From Undaria pinnatifida (Eukaryota; Sar; Phaeophyceae; Laminariales; Alariaceae): a stretch of 64,000 nucleotides of DNA. How positions within the stretch are numbered: the first letter of the stretch is position 1; each line of letters begins with the position of its first letter. The DNA is taken from contig JABAKD010000026.1 of NCBI GenBank assembly GCA_012845835.1, positions 7,334,493 to 7,398,492 of the forward strand, written 5' to 3'. The notes beneath the pieces were generated by a model that saw only the letters and a list, made by a program, of their open reading frames with translations, was not told where the DNA came from and did no database searches. A program made the translations under genes and the position numbers. Shown here piece by piece: positions 43,450 through 53,830 of this stretch.

Positions 43450-45560
43450 ATATAGATTCACCCACTCCTCACAATGAAGCTAAAACGCCTCATTCCTGTG
43501 ATGGAGATCACAACCGTGCGTGAGAGCTCGAAGTCAGGTGGGCACCTACGGCCTACCAGTAGCAAATCGGTCTACGAAAACACCAAGGCGAGGTCACTGA
43601 GCGCAATGATGCGACTGGAAATAAAAGGACGTCATAGACGCAGAAACGCATTCAAAAGGGAAAGAAGGAACTCATGTCACGCACGCTATGAGGGCGAGAC
43701 ACATGTCCGTCCCGTGGGGCGGCCGAAGGGGCGGGAGTTCGGGTCATTGGCCGAAACACAAGAGACTAAGCAAGGCACACTGCTAAAACAATGCCAGGGT
43801 CCGCAACATTGGACGCGGAAGGCTGACGTGGAGCGATTGGTCAAACGAAAAAAGAGACGGAACCAGTACGCTATGAAGTAGGCTAGCGTGTAGGGCCATT
43901 GATCGAAAGGCAGAAGAGAAAGGGCCAGTAAACAAGAGAAAGCAAGGCACACAGCCTATTATAATGTCAGGGCCCGCAAAGTTGGACCTGGAACGCTGAC
44001 GTGGCGCCATGGGTCAAAAGGGAAAAGAGAAAGAACCAGTAACCTGAGATGTAATGGAATCAGGGGCCGTGGCGTGGGAAAAGAGAAAGAACTAGCGTAA
44101 GGCCTTTTAGGTGGAAGCGTAAAGCGGAGAACCGAAGCTACCAAGACAAGTCGCGAAAACGCATTGAAAGACGAAAACGAGAAGGTGGCACAGGCATCAC
44201 CAAAATTGTGGTAATGGAGGCGTGAGATACGCCGGAAAGCTGAAGAGGTGGTCGACAACGGGGTGCCCTTAGAAGCTAGCTGGGTACAGCACCAGGAAAA
44301 TGAGAAGAAAAATAACGTGAAGTCACCTGATCAGAGCAATATCAAAAGTAAGACAAAACGAAGCGAAACGAAACGAAACTAAAACGTCGACACAGAAAGG
44401 CGGAAGGTAATGTGGGAAGCCAGAAAGAGAGTGGACATCGTGACACCTTGAGAGGCTAGCTTATAACGGGAACAATGCCAGCAAATGCAAGAAAGTTGTT
44501 CAACCGTAAACAGAGCAGCAAGCCAAAAATGGGGTCGGCAAGAAGATACTCACGAAGCTCGAAGAAGCGCCGGAAGTGTCTAGTTCCGCAAATAAGGTAG
44601 GGAACAGATGCAAAAAACAAGAACCAGAAAGCCATGCCTGGGCAAACGTTAGAAACATGAGGTCGACAGCGTGGAGCAATCCTGGGAAGAACAGAAAGTA
44701 GGCAAGTCGTGTCGTGGCGACGCACAGCAGCCTGAAAAGGGAGATCCACAGCAAGGGACCTCGAAAGGCTAGCTTGAAAAAAATAGCAACGCTAGGTACG
44801 TAGAAAAGTCATTTGTTCTAAAGCGGGTTGCCAAGAAAAACACGTGAAGGGGGATCGACAGGAAAACGACCTATACGGGCTGCGAAGGTAAACTGGGGTC
44901 GAAACGCATGACCCGTGCGACAAGTACGCCAAAAGACATGAAAAAATCGGGGGTCCAAGAATAAACGGATTGTGGACTGCACAGTCAGGACGGGCTGCAA
45001 AGTCAAGACGGATGCTGATGTCGCTGTGGGCATGTACGCTGAAAAAAAGCAAGAAAACGTGGTCAAGAGGAACAAGACCTGTTGACTGCAACGCCAGGTT
45101 GGAGGTCTTGTTGGGGCAGGTACACCACAAAAAGGAGGAAAACAAATAGTCATAAGAAACTTACGTGTAGGCCGAAAAGCTGGAACGGAGTTCGATGACG
45201 GAGGGCGTTTCGGGGGCGGGTACAGTCAAACGAGAATGGGGGGTCAAGCAGAACCGGCGGGCTGGAGAACCAGCACGGGACCGCTAACGTGGGACACGTA
45301 CGGGGCCTCTCACGGAAATTTGATGGCCGACAACGTGCGAGTCCATCACGGTAGTATTAGCTCGAATGCCTCACTATTTGGGGCTAATGCGCAGTGAACA
45401 TCTTTGTCAAAAATATAACAAGTATGCTAAGAAGTAGGAAAGGTGCCAACAACAAAAAAGAAGAAAATCGTGCCCCAGGAAAACAGGAAAATTAAAAAAA
45501 AATCAACGCGGGAAGCATCTATGCTTTTCCACCAATCGCGGGGGGCGAGGGAAAAACGAG
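43450..45560. repeat. purine-rich zone of degenerate repeats
   Basis: About 2.1 kb whose plus strand is rich in A and G. Words such as GGCTAGCTTG/GGCTAGCGTG, CGCTGACGTGG and AAAAGAGAAAGAACCAGTA recur at irregular intervals (for example at 43.80-44.06 kb). Minus-strand frames are correspondingly rich in Phe, Ser and Leu. I read this as an old satellite-like region; no gene is supported, although a plus frame of 135 codons (43474-43881) exists. Confidence 0.45.
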
Positions 45561-46743
45561 ACTGTTTAAGTCATTCATAGCGTGGTACAAAGCACCATGG
45601 TTCATCCGTATGCACGAAACGAAGGCGGGCTACACCAGCGGTGGAAAGTGGATTCAAAACCACAAAGACGAACACTCTGTCGTTCTGTAGAAAAATAGAA
45701 CAACTGAAGGCACAAGTTCAAGTTCGAAACGAAATCACCGTGATGATCACCGAAAAACGAATAAGTGCTATAATTAATACGACAAAGGAAACAGAAGGCA
45801 TACGAAGCGCTATTGTGTGAAAACGTTTGGTTATGGATCCACAAAGATAGTGTCAAGCCTTATTGTGTCTAAAAACAGCGGGCCAAAGGAGAGACGAACA
45901 AAGACACCGGAACCATGACGAGGAGAGCGCTTCCCAAAGCCGACAACCCTGCGTCCCGCTCGGGATACCTTGACACATGGCATCGTCAACTCGGGTGTTG
46001 CTAATCTTGGGCTGGCGTAGTCTTCTCCGGTTCGGCAAGGTGTCCTGTTCTTCTCTCCGCGAGGCAAGCTGCTTGCTTTTGGGCAGCCTATAACAGCGTT
46101 ACGACAAAGGTAGCACTTTCTGGCCTACGCGTTTTCTGAATGACATGACAGAGATTACTGACCCAAGACCGTCGGAATCTCGCTTCTTTTTTTTTGCAAT
46201 TTTGCCTTCTTGGATGGATTTCTCATCTCGGGGAGAACAATTTCTCTCCAAATCATTCGCTTTTTGGGTGGGGTGTCAACCAGTCTGTCAGACAACACTC
46301 AGGAGCCTCCGAACAAGCATGGTGAACCTCCACAGTACACTAGTAGCATGCGTCACATGTGCCATGGCCTGTGGTACCCATCGAGATCGCACCTCTCATC
46401 CTGACACACGCTTCCCCGGCTATCCACGCAAGGTACGGTAGGAATGCGCTCACTTCTTCTGGTGATATTATGTAGCACTTCCCCCGTCAGCCGAATATGT
46501 TGCGGCCAAACGTCCTATTGCTGTTGTAGCACGCCGCCGTCGGAACCGTGCGGAAATTATGCTTCTCACAGGATCAAGAAGAGTAGGAGTGCTATCTGCG
46601 CGGTATTTCGGTACAGGACACCAAACAAGAAACAGAAGTACTGTAAAATTGAACCGGGCTTGGTTTCTTATGTAAGGACGCGTGCTACGATAACAGAGGG
46701 CCTAGAAATCTTTGACCATTCATATTTTTTGGATGTGGCGGGG
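45561..46743. other. intergenic, nothing recognised
   Basis: No supported gene; short frames on both strands only. Confidence 0.35.
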
Positions 46744-47452
46744 CTCTTTGACCCTCCTTAACCCTCCTTAACCCTCTTTGACCCTCCTTAACCCTCCTTA
46801 ACCCTCTTTGACCCTCCTTAACCCTCCTTAACCCTCTTTGACCCTCCTTAACCCTCCTTAACCCTCTTTGACCCTCCTTAACCCTCCTTAACCCTCTTTG
46901 ACCCTCCTTAACCCTCCTTAACCCTCTTTGACCCTCCTTAACCCTCCTTAACCCTCTTTGACCCTCCTTAACCCTCCTTAACCCTCTTTGACCCTCCTTA
47001 ACCCTCCTTAACCCTCTTTGACCCTCCTTAACCCTCCTTAACCCTCTTTGACCCTCCTTAACCCTCCTTAACCCTCTTTGACCCTCCTTAACCCTCCTTA
47101 ACCCTCTTTGACCCTCCTTAACCCTCCTTAACCCTCTTTGACCCTCCTTAACCCTCCTTAACCCTCTTTGACCTTCTTAACCCTCCTTAAGCCTCTTTGA
47201 CCCTCCTTAACCCTCCTTAACCCTCTTTGACCCTCCTTAACCCTCCTTAACCTTCTTTGACCCTCCTTAACCCTCCTTAACCCTCTTTGACCTTCCTTAA
47301 CCCTCCTTAACCCCCTTTGACCCTCCTTAACCCTCCTTAACCCTCTTTGACCCTCCTTAACCCTCCTTAACCCTCTTTGACCCTCCTTAACCCTCCTTAA
47401 CCCTCTTTGACCCTCCTTAACCCTCCTTAACCCTCCTTAACCCTTCCTGATC
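46744..47452. repeat. 30-bp satellite, about 23 copies
   Basis: Each unit is two CCCTCCTTAA decamers and one CCCTCTTTGA decamer. Roughly the first 14 units (to about 47160) are identical; the rest carry substitutions and a one-base deletion near 47173. The G-rich (minus) strand contains GGGTTAAGGA repeats with evenly spaced G3 runs. Confidence 0.97.
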
Positions 47453-47469
47453 CAAAATCGTCTGAATGC

Positions 47470-47535
47470 CGTTCATTCTTGTTTTTTTTTTTTTTTTTTT
47501 AGATCCTCCTGGGGATCCGGGTAAAAAAAGCTTAA
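47470..47535 (-). repeat. poly(T) with diverged family K end
   Basis: A run of T then AGATCCTCCTGGGGATCCGG; inverted, this reads CCCAGGAGGATCT then poly(A), a diverged version of the CCGGAGGAT(A)n end. Confidence 0.35.
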
Positions 47536-47884
47536 GCTCCATACACTTTCGTTTGTGTACCAGTTTTCGTCCATCTGCAGAACGCAGACTTTGTGTCAAC
47601 CTCGCCCCTCCGGTTTAGTCAACACTATGAACTTGCCGGCCTTCTTTGGCTGATCCCTATACGGTTCAACCAAGAAGGTGAGACAGCCACCCAGGAATCG
47701 ACAGCTCTTTTTGCTCTGTCTTTTCCATGGGTAGGGCGGGATTTGCCTGCGCCTGTTCATTCTTGTTTTGCAAAATTGTTGGTTGGCATAATACCTTGTA
47801 TAAGCCACAAGTTTGCACTTGAGCTTTCTCTCAACAATAGTACAAAGCGAGGCGCCACACAAGGAAAACTAGTGCAACCTCCGC

Positions 47885-48125
47885 CGTACTGTTGACCAAG
47901 GCCACAGCCACTCGCACGAGTGACTCTGTACCTCACGGACAACTACTCTTGAGACTTCAGCCGATTTTTCTGGCGCAACGTAGCTTACCATTCCAATGCG
48001 TGTTTTTTTGGCAACTTTAAAAAGAGCACGAAACTAACCGCCAAAGAAAAGAGGGTCGGTCGCGCGAGTGACCCCAAGTCACTGCTAAAAAAGACCTCCC
48101 TATTAACAGCAGTGGCTTAGGATCA
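47885..48125. mobile_element. family P fragments
   Basis: GCCACTCGCACGAGTGACTC at 47907 and GGTCGCGCGAGTGACCCCAA at 48056 (the latter inverted relative to 48.44 kb, followed by AGTCACTGCTAAAAAAGACC). Confidence 0.5.
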
Positions 48126-48379
48126 CCCCCTAGCGGTCTATTAGGACTCATAGATGATAGCATGTTTTCACTTCGTATAGTAGGAGAGGGCTCGTTCTAC
48201 TCAAACTTTGGTATAGTGCTTGTAACGGCTCCCGGGTTTCTTATTTCTTGGGAACTACAAGCCTGCACTGCTTATCACCCTGTTTATTATATTGGTAATA
48301 TCATAGGCGTCCTGTACTAGTGTGTACGTACTATCGTAACGAGTCTGGCGTAGCTAAAAATGCCGACTTTGATGGAAAC

Positions 48380-48475
48380 CCCCCGAACAAGGCTGGGTGG
48401 GTCCCTTTTTAAGAGCCTTTTTTTGTAGTGGCTCGGGGTCACTCGCGCGAGTGACACACCCCGCCAGTTCCAATG
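48380..48475 (+). mobile_element. family P fragment
   Basis: AGCCTTTTTTTGTAGTGGCT then CGGGGTCACTCGCGCGAGTG and ACACACCCC; same arrangement as at 42.2 and 26.0 kb. Confidence 0.6.
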
Positions 48476-48484
48476 CTGTTCTCG

Positions 48485-49115
48485 TGTGGATCCGCAATGG
48501 GATGGATCCGCAATGGGATGGATCTGTAACGGGATGGATCCGCAATGGAATGGATCCACAATGGAATAGATCCGCAATAGAATGGATTCGCAATGGAATG
48601 GATCCGCAATGGAATAGATCCGCAATGGAATGAAATAATGGAATGGATCCACAATGGAATAGATCCGCAATAGAATGGATTCGCAATGGAATGGATCCGC
48701 AATGGAATAGATCCGCAATGGAATGAAATGGAATGGAATGGATCCGCAATGGAATGAATCCGCAATGGAATGGATCTGCAATGGAACGGATCCGCAATGG
48801 AATAGATCCGCAATGGAATGAAATGGATCCGCAAGGGAATTAAATGGAATGGATCCGCAATGGAATGGAATGAATCCGCAATGGAAATGGAATGGACCCG
48901 CAATGGAATGAAATGGATCCGCAATGGAATGAAATGCGATGGAATAGATCCGCAATGGAATGGAATGGATCCGCAATGGAAATGGAATGGATCCGCAATG
49001 GAATGAATCCGCAATGGAATGAAATGGAATGGTATGGATCCGCAATGGAAATGAAATGGAATGGTATGGATCCGCAATGGAAATGAAATGGAATGGAATG
49101 GATCCGCAATGGATT
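48485..49115 (+). repeat. ~15-bp satellite with GGATCC (GGATCCGCAATGGAAT)
   Basis: About 40 units over 630 bp, of variable length because of inserted GGAAT or GAAAT pentamers. Many units carry a BamHI site (GGATCC). The GGAAT/GAAAT spacer words recall the GGAAT satellites known from other eukaryotes, but the composite unit is different. Long Ile/His/Ser-rich minus frames are by-products. Confidence 0.95.
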
Positions 49116-49439
49116 GAAATGGTAAGCTACGCTGAGATACGAATCCCTTGGATTGTTTCCGTCCGTGAGGTACAGAGTCACTGGAGTGCGAGTGAAGATG
49201 GGGCGATATCGTAACATCTGTAACATCCCCCCTAGTGATACCTTACCTGTCGTCTCCCCTCTGTAAACGGTTACTATGGTCCCCCGCTCTCTCCGGTCAC
49301 GACTTGCGCGCGTTTCGCCGTCTTGCCGGAGACTCTTCTATATATATAGTGTCGTAACAGACCCAAGGAAACTTTCGTACCTGTGGCTTCCTTCTTTCCT
49401 CGATTTTGTTTTTATTGATTGACCGCGGGAGGCGTCGCG

Positions 49440-49765
49440 TGAGATGTACGTTGTGCTTTTTCAAGGAGGAACTGTTTGTACGGATGTACCCGTTGAGCTA
49501 TTATTGTTTGTAACGTTCGATACCTTGACGAATGACGAGGAGAGAGAGGGTGTGCTGATTGATGTACACGTTGCATTTGCTGCAAGAAGGAACTGCCTGT
49601 TGAGCTAATTCGATCCCTTAAAATTGTCCCGAGCCGCAGAGAGGGTGGTTGAGATTTAGGGATGCACGTTGTGTTCGTTACAAGGAACTACCTGTTTGTT
49701 TATAGGTAGAGTATAGGGATGCATGCATGCATGCACGTTGCGTTCGTTCGAAAGAACTGTTAATG
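49440..49765. repeat. degenerate ~110-bp tandem repeat
   Basis: GATGTACGTTGTGCTTTTTC, GATGTACACGTTGCATTTGC, GATGCACGTTGTGTTCGTTA and GCATGCACGTTGCGTTCGTT occur at about 49443, 49561, 49662 and 49728, each followed by an AAGGAACTGCCTGTT-like stretch. Confidence 0.65.
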
Positions 49766-51325
49766 CCTGTTCATCTTTTTAGCCACATTCGGTAGAGAAG
49801 GGGAACAAAACTACAGGAGTGTTACCAGTTGAACATTTTCAGTCCAATTATTCAAGTAGCTCAACAAATCCTTCCTCCCAACAAACACGTTGGGGTGTGC
49901 ATAGATGGCCCCTCCATCCTTCCTTGCGCCCCTTCTTTCGAGGCGGACGGAATAGCTAAAGCGGGGACACTTGCCATGTACTTGTCATAGCTATTCTCTT
50001 TTTTGGCATAGATAGGCCGCCGAGGATATTGCTGTATTAATTGCTGTATTAATAAAAGAAAAAAAGCATGACCACGTACAGCCGCCGACATGAAGTCTTG
50101 AACTAAAATAAGTTAAGAACTTTTCTTAAGAGCCTCCGCCCCCGTGCACTGCTCGCTGTGTCCGACAGTCGAGATGGCGAAAAAGGCTCTCCTTCCGTTC
50201 CTCCTCGGAAGACAACGACACAACCCTCAGCTCCTCCTCGAGACTCATGCTACGCCCGGTAGAACTGCAGCACCATTTTTTTTCTGGCGCTCCTCACCTT
50301 ATTACCCCCCTCCCTTTGGGGGGGGAAAAAAACGGGTACAGAACCCGATGGACTATCACTAGCCTAAAAAAACGAAAACCATGCAAAAAAATGAACAAAA
50401 AAAACACAAAAAATCCGACGATTTAGGCTTAATGGAGCCCCGTTGCTCAGAAAACCTTTTCTCCAAACACAAAAACGAAGCTACCTCTGTCGAAGCATGC
50501 GCCCCTCCATAATGAAAGGAAGGTATCACAGGCGGACGGCACCCCTCCTGAATGAAAGGCGGCCTGAAGCGGCCTTAAGCGGCCTTAAGGCGTGTAAGAA
50601 AAAAGCGTTGTCGGAAAATATTTTTTTTTGCGCGAGAAAAGTGAAAAATACGGCCGGTTATGAGCGCGAGAAGCGAGCGGCAGGTTTGTCGGCGTGCACG
50701 TCGCACCGCTCAACGGGTTTCCTTCGAAAACACGAGGACCCCAAATAAAATCAGCTCCAAGCCAGAATATAGCAGGAATATAAAGCATGATCACGTTGGT
50801 GTGAGCCTCGAAACCTCAAAACGAGGTCAACCAACTGACGTTGATCAGGATGTGGACCTCGAAACAAGATAAATCAACTGCCATTTTGACGCGAATCTAC
50901 AGTTAGTTACTGAACCTCGAAACGAGATCGATCAAAGATATTACATCGATATCCGGTACGTTTCAAGAGTTCGAACGTGGGCTCTACTACTGTAAGCAAG
51001 GGTTGTGTTCCCAACGAACAAAACAAAAGTCAAGAATCGTCCCAAAAACACGTGACGTTTTCGCGAGTCGTGATATTTGTCCCAGGAATCCGGACTTTGA
51101 CCCGTTCCGACATTTTCCATGAAAATTGATATAAGGGTTTCCCGACAAACTAAACGCGTTTTTCTTTTTTCGAACACCTGACACGTCAAAATTTCGAAAA
51201 AATGCTCGTCAGAAATCGTGGCATTTTGTCAGGATGACAGGATTCATTCGTGTTTTTTTTTTTTTGCGTTTGTCAGGGACTACGTACCCTAACCCATTTC
51301 CCACCCGCAACGTTTGTTTGTTTGT
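49766..51325. other. intergenic, nothing recognised
   Basis: No supported gene. Small repeats only, such as GAATGAAAGG and AAGCGGCCTTA near 50.52-50.58 kb and CTCGAAACGAGATCGATCAA-like words at 50.81-50.93 kb. Confidence 0.4.
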
Positions 51326-51329
51326 TTGT

Positions 51330-51548
51330 TTTTTCTCACACATCTGCTTTCCAGCGCTTCTGGACAAGCCGTGGTCACAGGTGTCCTCCCTTCTTCCCCC
51401 CGGTTCTTGCCTTCAATTTTTATCGCGCATAGGGTGCAGCAATCCCACTGCTCGTCGATTTTTTCATCGAGTGTTGCTAACTCACTCTCTCGCGATTTTT
51501 CCGCAAGTCAATTTGTGCACAACAAGAAAAAGTCCCCACGAACTTATA
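51330..51548 (-). repeat. family V dispersed repeat, copy 2
   Basis: Inverted copy of 15.52-15.72 kb, ending in TTTTTCCGCAAGTCAATTTG. Confidence 0.8.
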
Positions 51549-51549
51549 C

Positions 51550-51672
51550 GAGTATGTATGCACTCGGCGGGGCTCGAACTCACGAAACTGACCTATAATA
51601 TATACTTCGAAGTAAGTATCATACCAGGCTCGAGGATATCCTTGGATACGCCACCGCCGGGGCGACCGGTTT
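51550..51672 (-). ncRNA. tRNA-like (SINE head) sequence
   Basis: On the minus strand there is GGTGGCGTATCCAAGG (A-box-like) and GTGAGTTCGAGCCCCGC (good B-box). The middle is lengthened and contains TACTTCGAAGTAT, as in the 4.4-kb copy. It is adjacent to family V, with no gap. Probably a tRNA-derived SINE or pseudogene rather than a working tRNA. Confidence 0.5.
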
Positions 51673-51908
51673 TTCTTTGTACCTGGTACGAAAGTATTTC
51701 CCCGTCGAAATATCAGCGATGCACCAACCATTCATTGTTGTTTTTCCTGAGGTTCCTCAATTCGGGAGCTCTCCCAAAACCTAACTCGGAGAAAAATGAA
51801 ACCGCTACCATACTACCCGACGAAATATCCCATGGTGTCGCCTAGGTAGCTAGCTAGCTAGGTAGACGACGAAAAGCACCATGAACCACGAAAAAACGTA
51901 TTACATAT

Positions 51909-52035
51909 CTATATCCTTAATGAGGACACACAACCCGTAATACGCGCGATCGGAGTATCACACACAGCTTGCAAAGATGAGTTTCGACAACATATTCGAT
52001 CTCACAGCTGGAGTGTATTTTAATTTTTATAATAT
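51909..52035 (+). repeat. family A repeat, 3' half
   Basis: From ATATCCTTAATGAGGACACA to TTTTAATTTTTATAATATT; about 95% agreement with the 15.2-kb copy. Confidence 0.85.
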
Positions 52036-52274
52036 TCGTAGTCTATTTGCGACGGTTTGGGGCTGACGAGCCCCGTGATTCGGAAATGTTTTCAGTTAGT
52101 TGTCGAAAAATCACTACGTACCACCTCCGTACTACCACCTGGTACAAGGCACGCGTCCAAAACGCGGTCCAGGTCGATCTCGATTGTAATCTCGATGGTA
52201 TAATATACCTGGTACATACAGGTGTATATCATTTATATATGTACATATAACGTAGACTATACTTCGAAGTACAT

Positions 52275-52846
52275 GTTTTCTTATTTGTTTTTTGTTTTTT
52301 GTTTTTGTTTTTGTTTTTGTTCATTTCGTATTTCTCTCTTCCAATGTATTTCTGTTGCTGACGTATGTATGTTGTGCCTGTCGTACCCAGTACTAGGGCA
52401 TGACATTGCGTTGTCGAATGCATTACGATGCATTATCTCTGTGTCGTGGCTTGTGACCACAGAGCTGATCTTTCTAGGGTGAAGAATCAGTACGGACACT
52501 GGGTGTGCTGGATGTCGACGAGTAGAAGAACGGTTTAATGTGAAGAACACACACATGTATACAATGTGTGTGTGTGTGTGTGTGTGTGTTCTTCACATTA
52601 AACCGTTCTTCTACTCGTCGACATCCAGCACACCCAGTGTCCGTACTGATTCTTCACCCTAGAAAGATCAGCTCTGTGGTCACAAGCTACGACACAGAGA
52701 TAATGCATCGTAATGCATTCGACAACGCAGTGTCATGCCCTAGTACTGAGTACGACAGGCACAACATACATACGTCAGCAACAGAAATACATTGGAAGAG
52801 AGAATACGAAATAAACAAAAACAAAAAAAAACAAAAAACAGAAACA
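52275..52846. repeat. long near-perfect inverted repeat (~250-bp arms)
   Basis: The left arm (about 52296-52548) and right arm (about 52588-52838) are reverse complements, with only a few mismatches and one 1-bp indel. T-rich and A-rich extensions can lengthen the pairing to 52275-52846. The 39-bp centre is ACACAC...TGTGTG, which can itself pair. A transcript would fold as a single hairpin of more than 500 nt. Arm words (GTGACCACAGAGCTGATC, CAGTACGGACACTGGGTG, GTGCTGGATGTCGACG) recur diverged at 57.78-57.90 kb and, in part, at 17.03 kb. Confidence 0.95.
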
Positions 52847-52919
52847 AAATAATAAGAAGAAAACAAATAAAACAAAGATAAAAATAAAACAAAAATGAAA
52901 CAAACAAAATGAAGGGGAA

Positions 52920-53830
52920 ATCGAAGAAACAACCCAACCGGAAAGGAGAGCCAAAGCTCGGAAAAGAAACATAATAAAATAAAATAAAATAAAGTAAGGT
53001 AAAACCAAAATAAGATAATCCGAACACGAGCCAAAAACCTGGACACGCAAGGAGGGAACAAAGGGGAAAAAAAAAAATACCCCAGAAAAAGAAGAAAAGT
53101 GCTACGTACCTACTAGTCGGCCTGGTACCTTGCTACCCTGTCTGCCATCTCCTTCCTGCCTTCGTCCACCGCGGTCTCCCTTCTATTCCTCCTGTTGCCC
53201 CCCCTGCCCCCACTCCCTTGGACGGCTTTCCTTCTACTCCTCCTGTTTCCCCCCCTCCCCCCTTTGTGTTCTTCTCATTAAACCAAAATACCTTGTAAAA
53301 GAGAGAAACAACGAAAGAAACCAAGACAAAATAAACAAATAAATAAATAAATAAAAGGGGAGCCAAAGCTCGGGAGATAGAAACATACCCCGAGCATGAG
53401 CCAAAATGGACATGCAAGGGGGAAAGAAAGGGAAAAAATACCCCGGAAAAAAGAAACAAGTAGAAGAAGGAAGACTGGGAGGGCCAAATAAAAACAGGCT
53501 CGTCACCTACCCACCATGCAAGACTCCCTTCATAAGGATAAGAAGGGGAAAGAAAAAAAGAAAGAAAAAAATAAATTCACGGAAAAATCAAAGTACCAAG
53601 ACATCACATTCCGAGCAGCCGCAGCAGTTGGCGGTACGAGTGGCATAGATAGAAAGGTTCCACCTACTAGTCGGCCTGGTACCTTGCTACCCTGTCTGCG
53701 GTCTCCTTCCTACTTTCATCTACCGCGGTTTCCCTTCTACTCCTCCTGCCCCCCCCCCTGCCCCCATACCCTTGTGCGGTGTTCCTTCTACCCCTCCTGC
53801 TGCCCCCCCTCCCCCCGTTCCCTTCGACAC
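52920..53830. repeat. imperfect direct duplication covering the LINE 3' end
   Basis: Block 1 (about 52948-53280) and block 2 (about 53354-53830) share GCCAAAGCTCGG, AAATACCCC(A/G)GAAAAA, then CTACTAGTCGGCCTGGTACC, TTGCTACCCTGTCTG and a C-rich CCCTTCTACTCCTCCTG run. Block 2 runs on into the C-terminus of the reverse transcriptase frame; block 1 is a second copy of that 3' end without the coding part. Confidence 0.75.

Noticed and set aside
46744-47452. CRISPR-like array
   Set aside because: The units are directly contiguous, with no spacers, and the setting is eukaryotic.
48317-49077. Ile/His/Ser-rich minus-strand proteins up to 242 codons
   Set aside because: Translation of the GGATCC satellite; unit length varies and the frame drifts.
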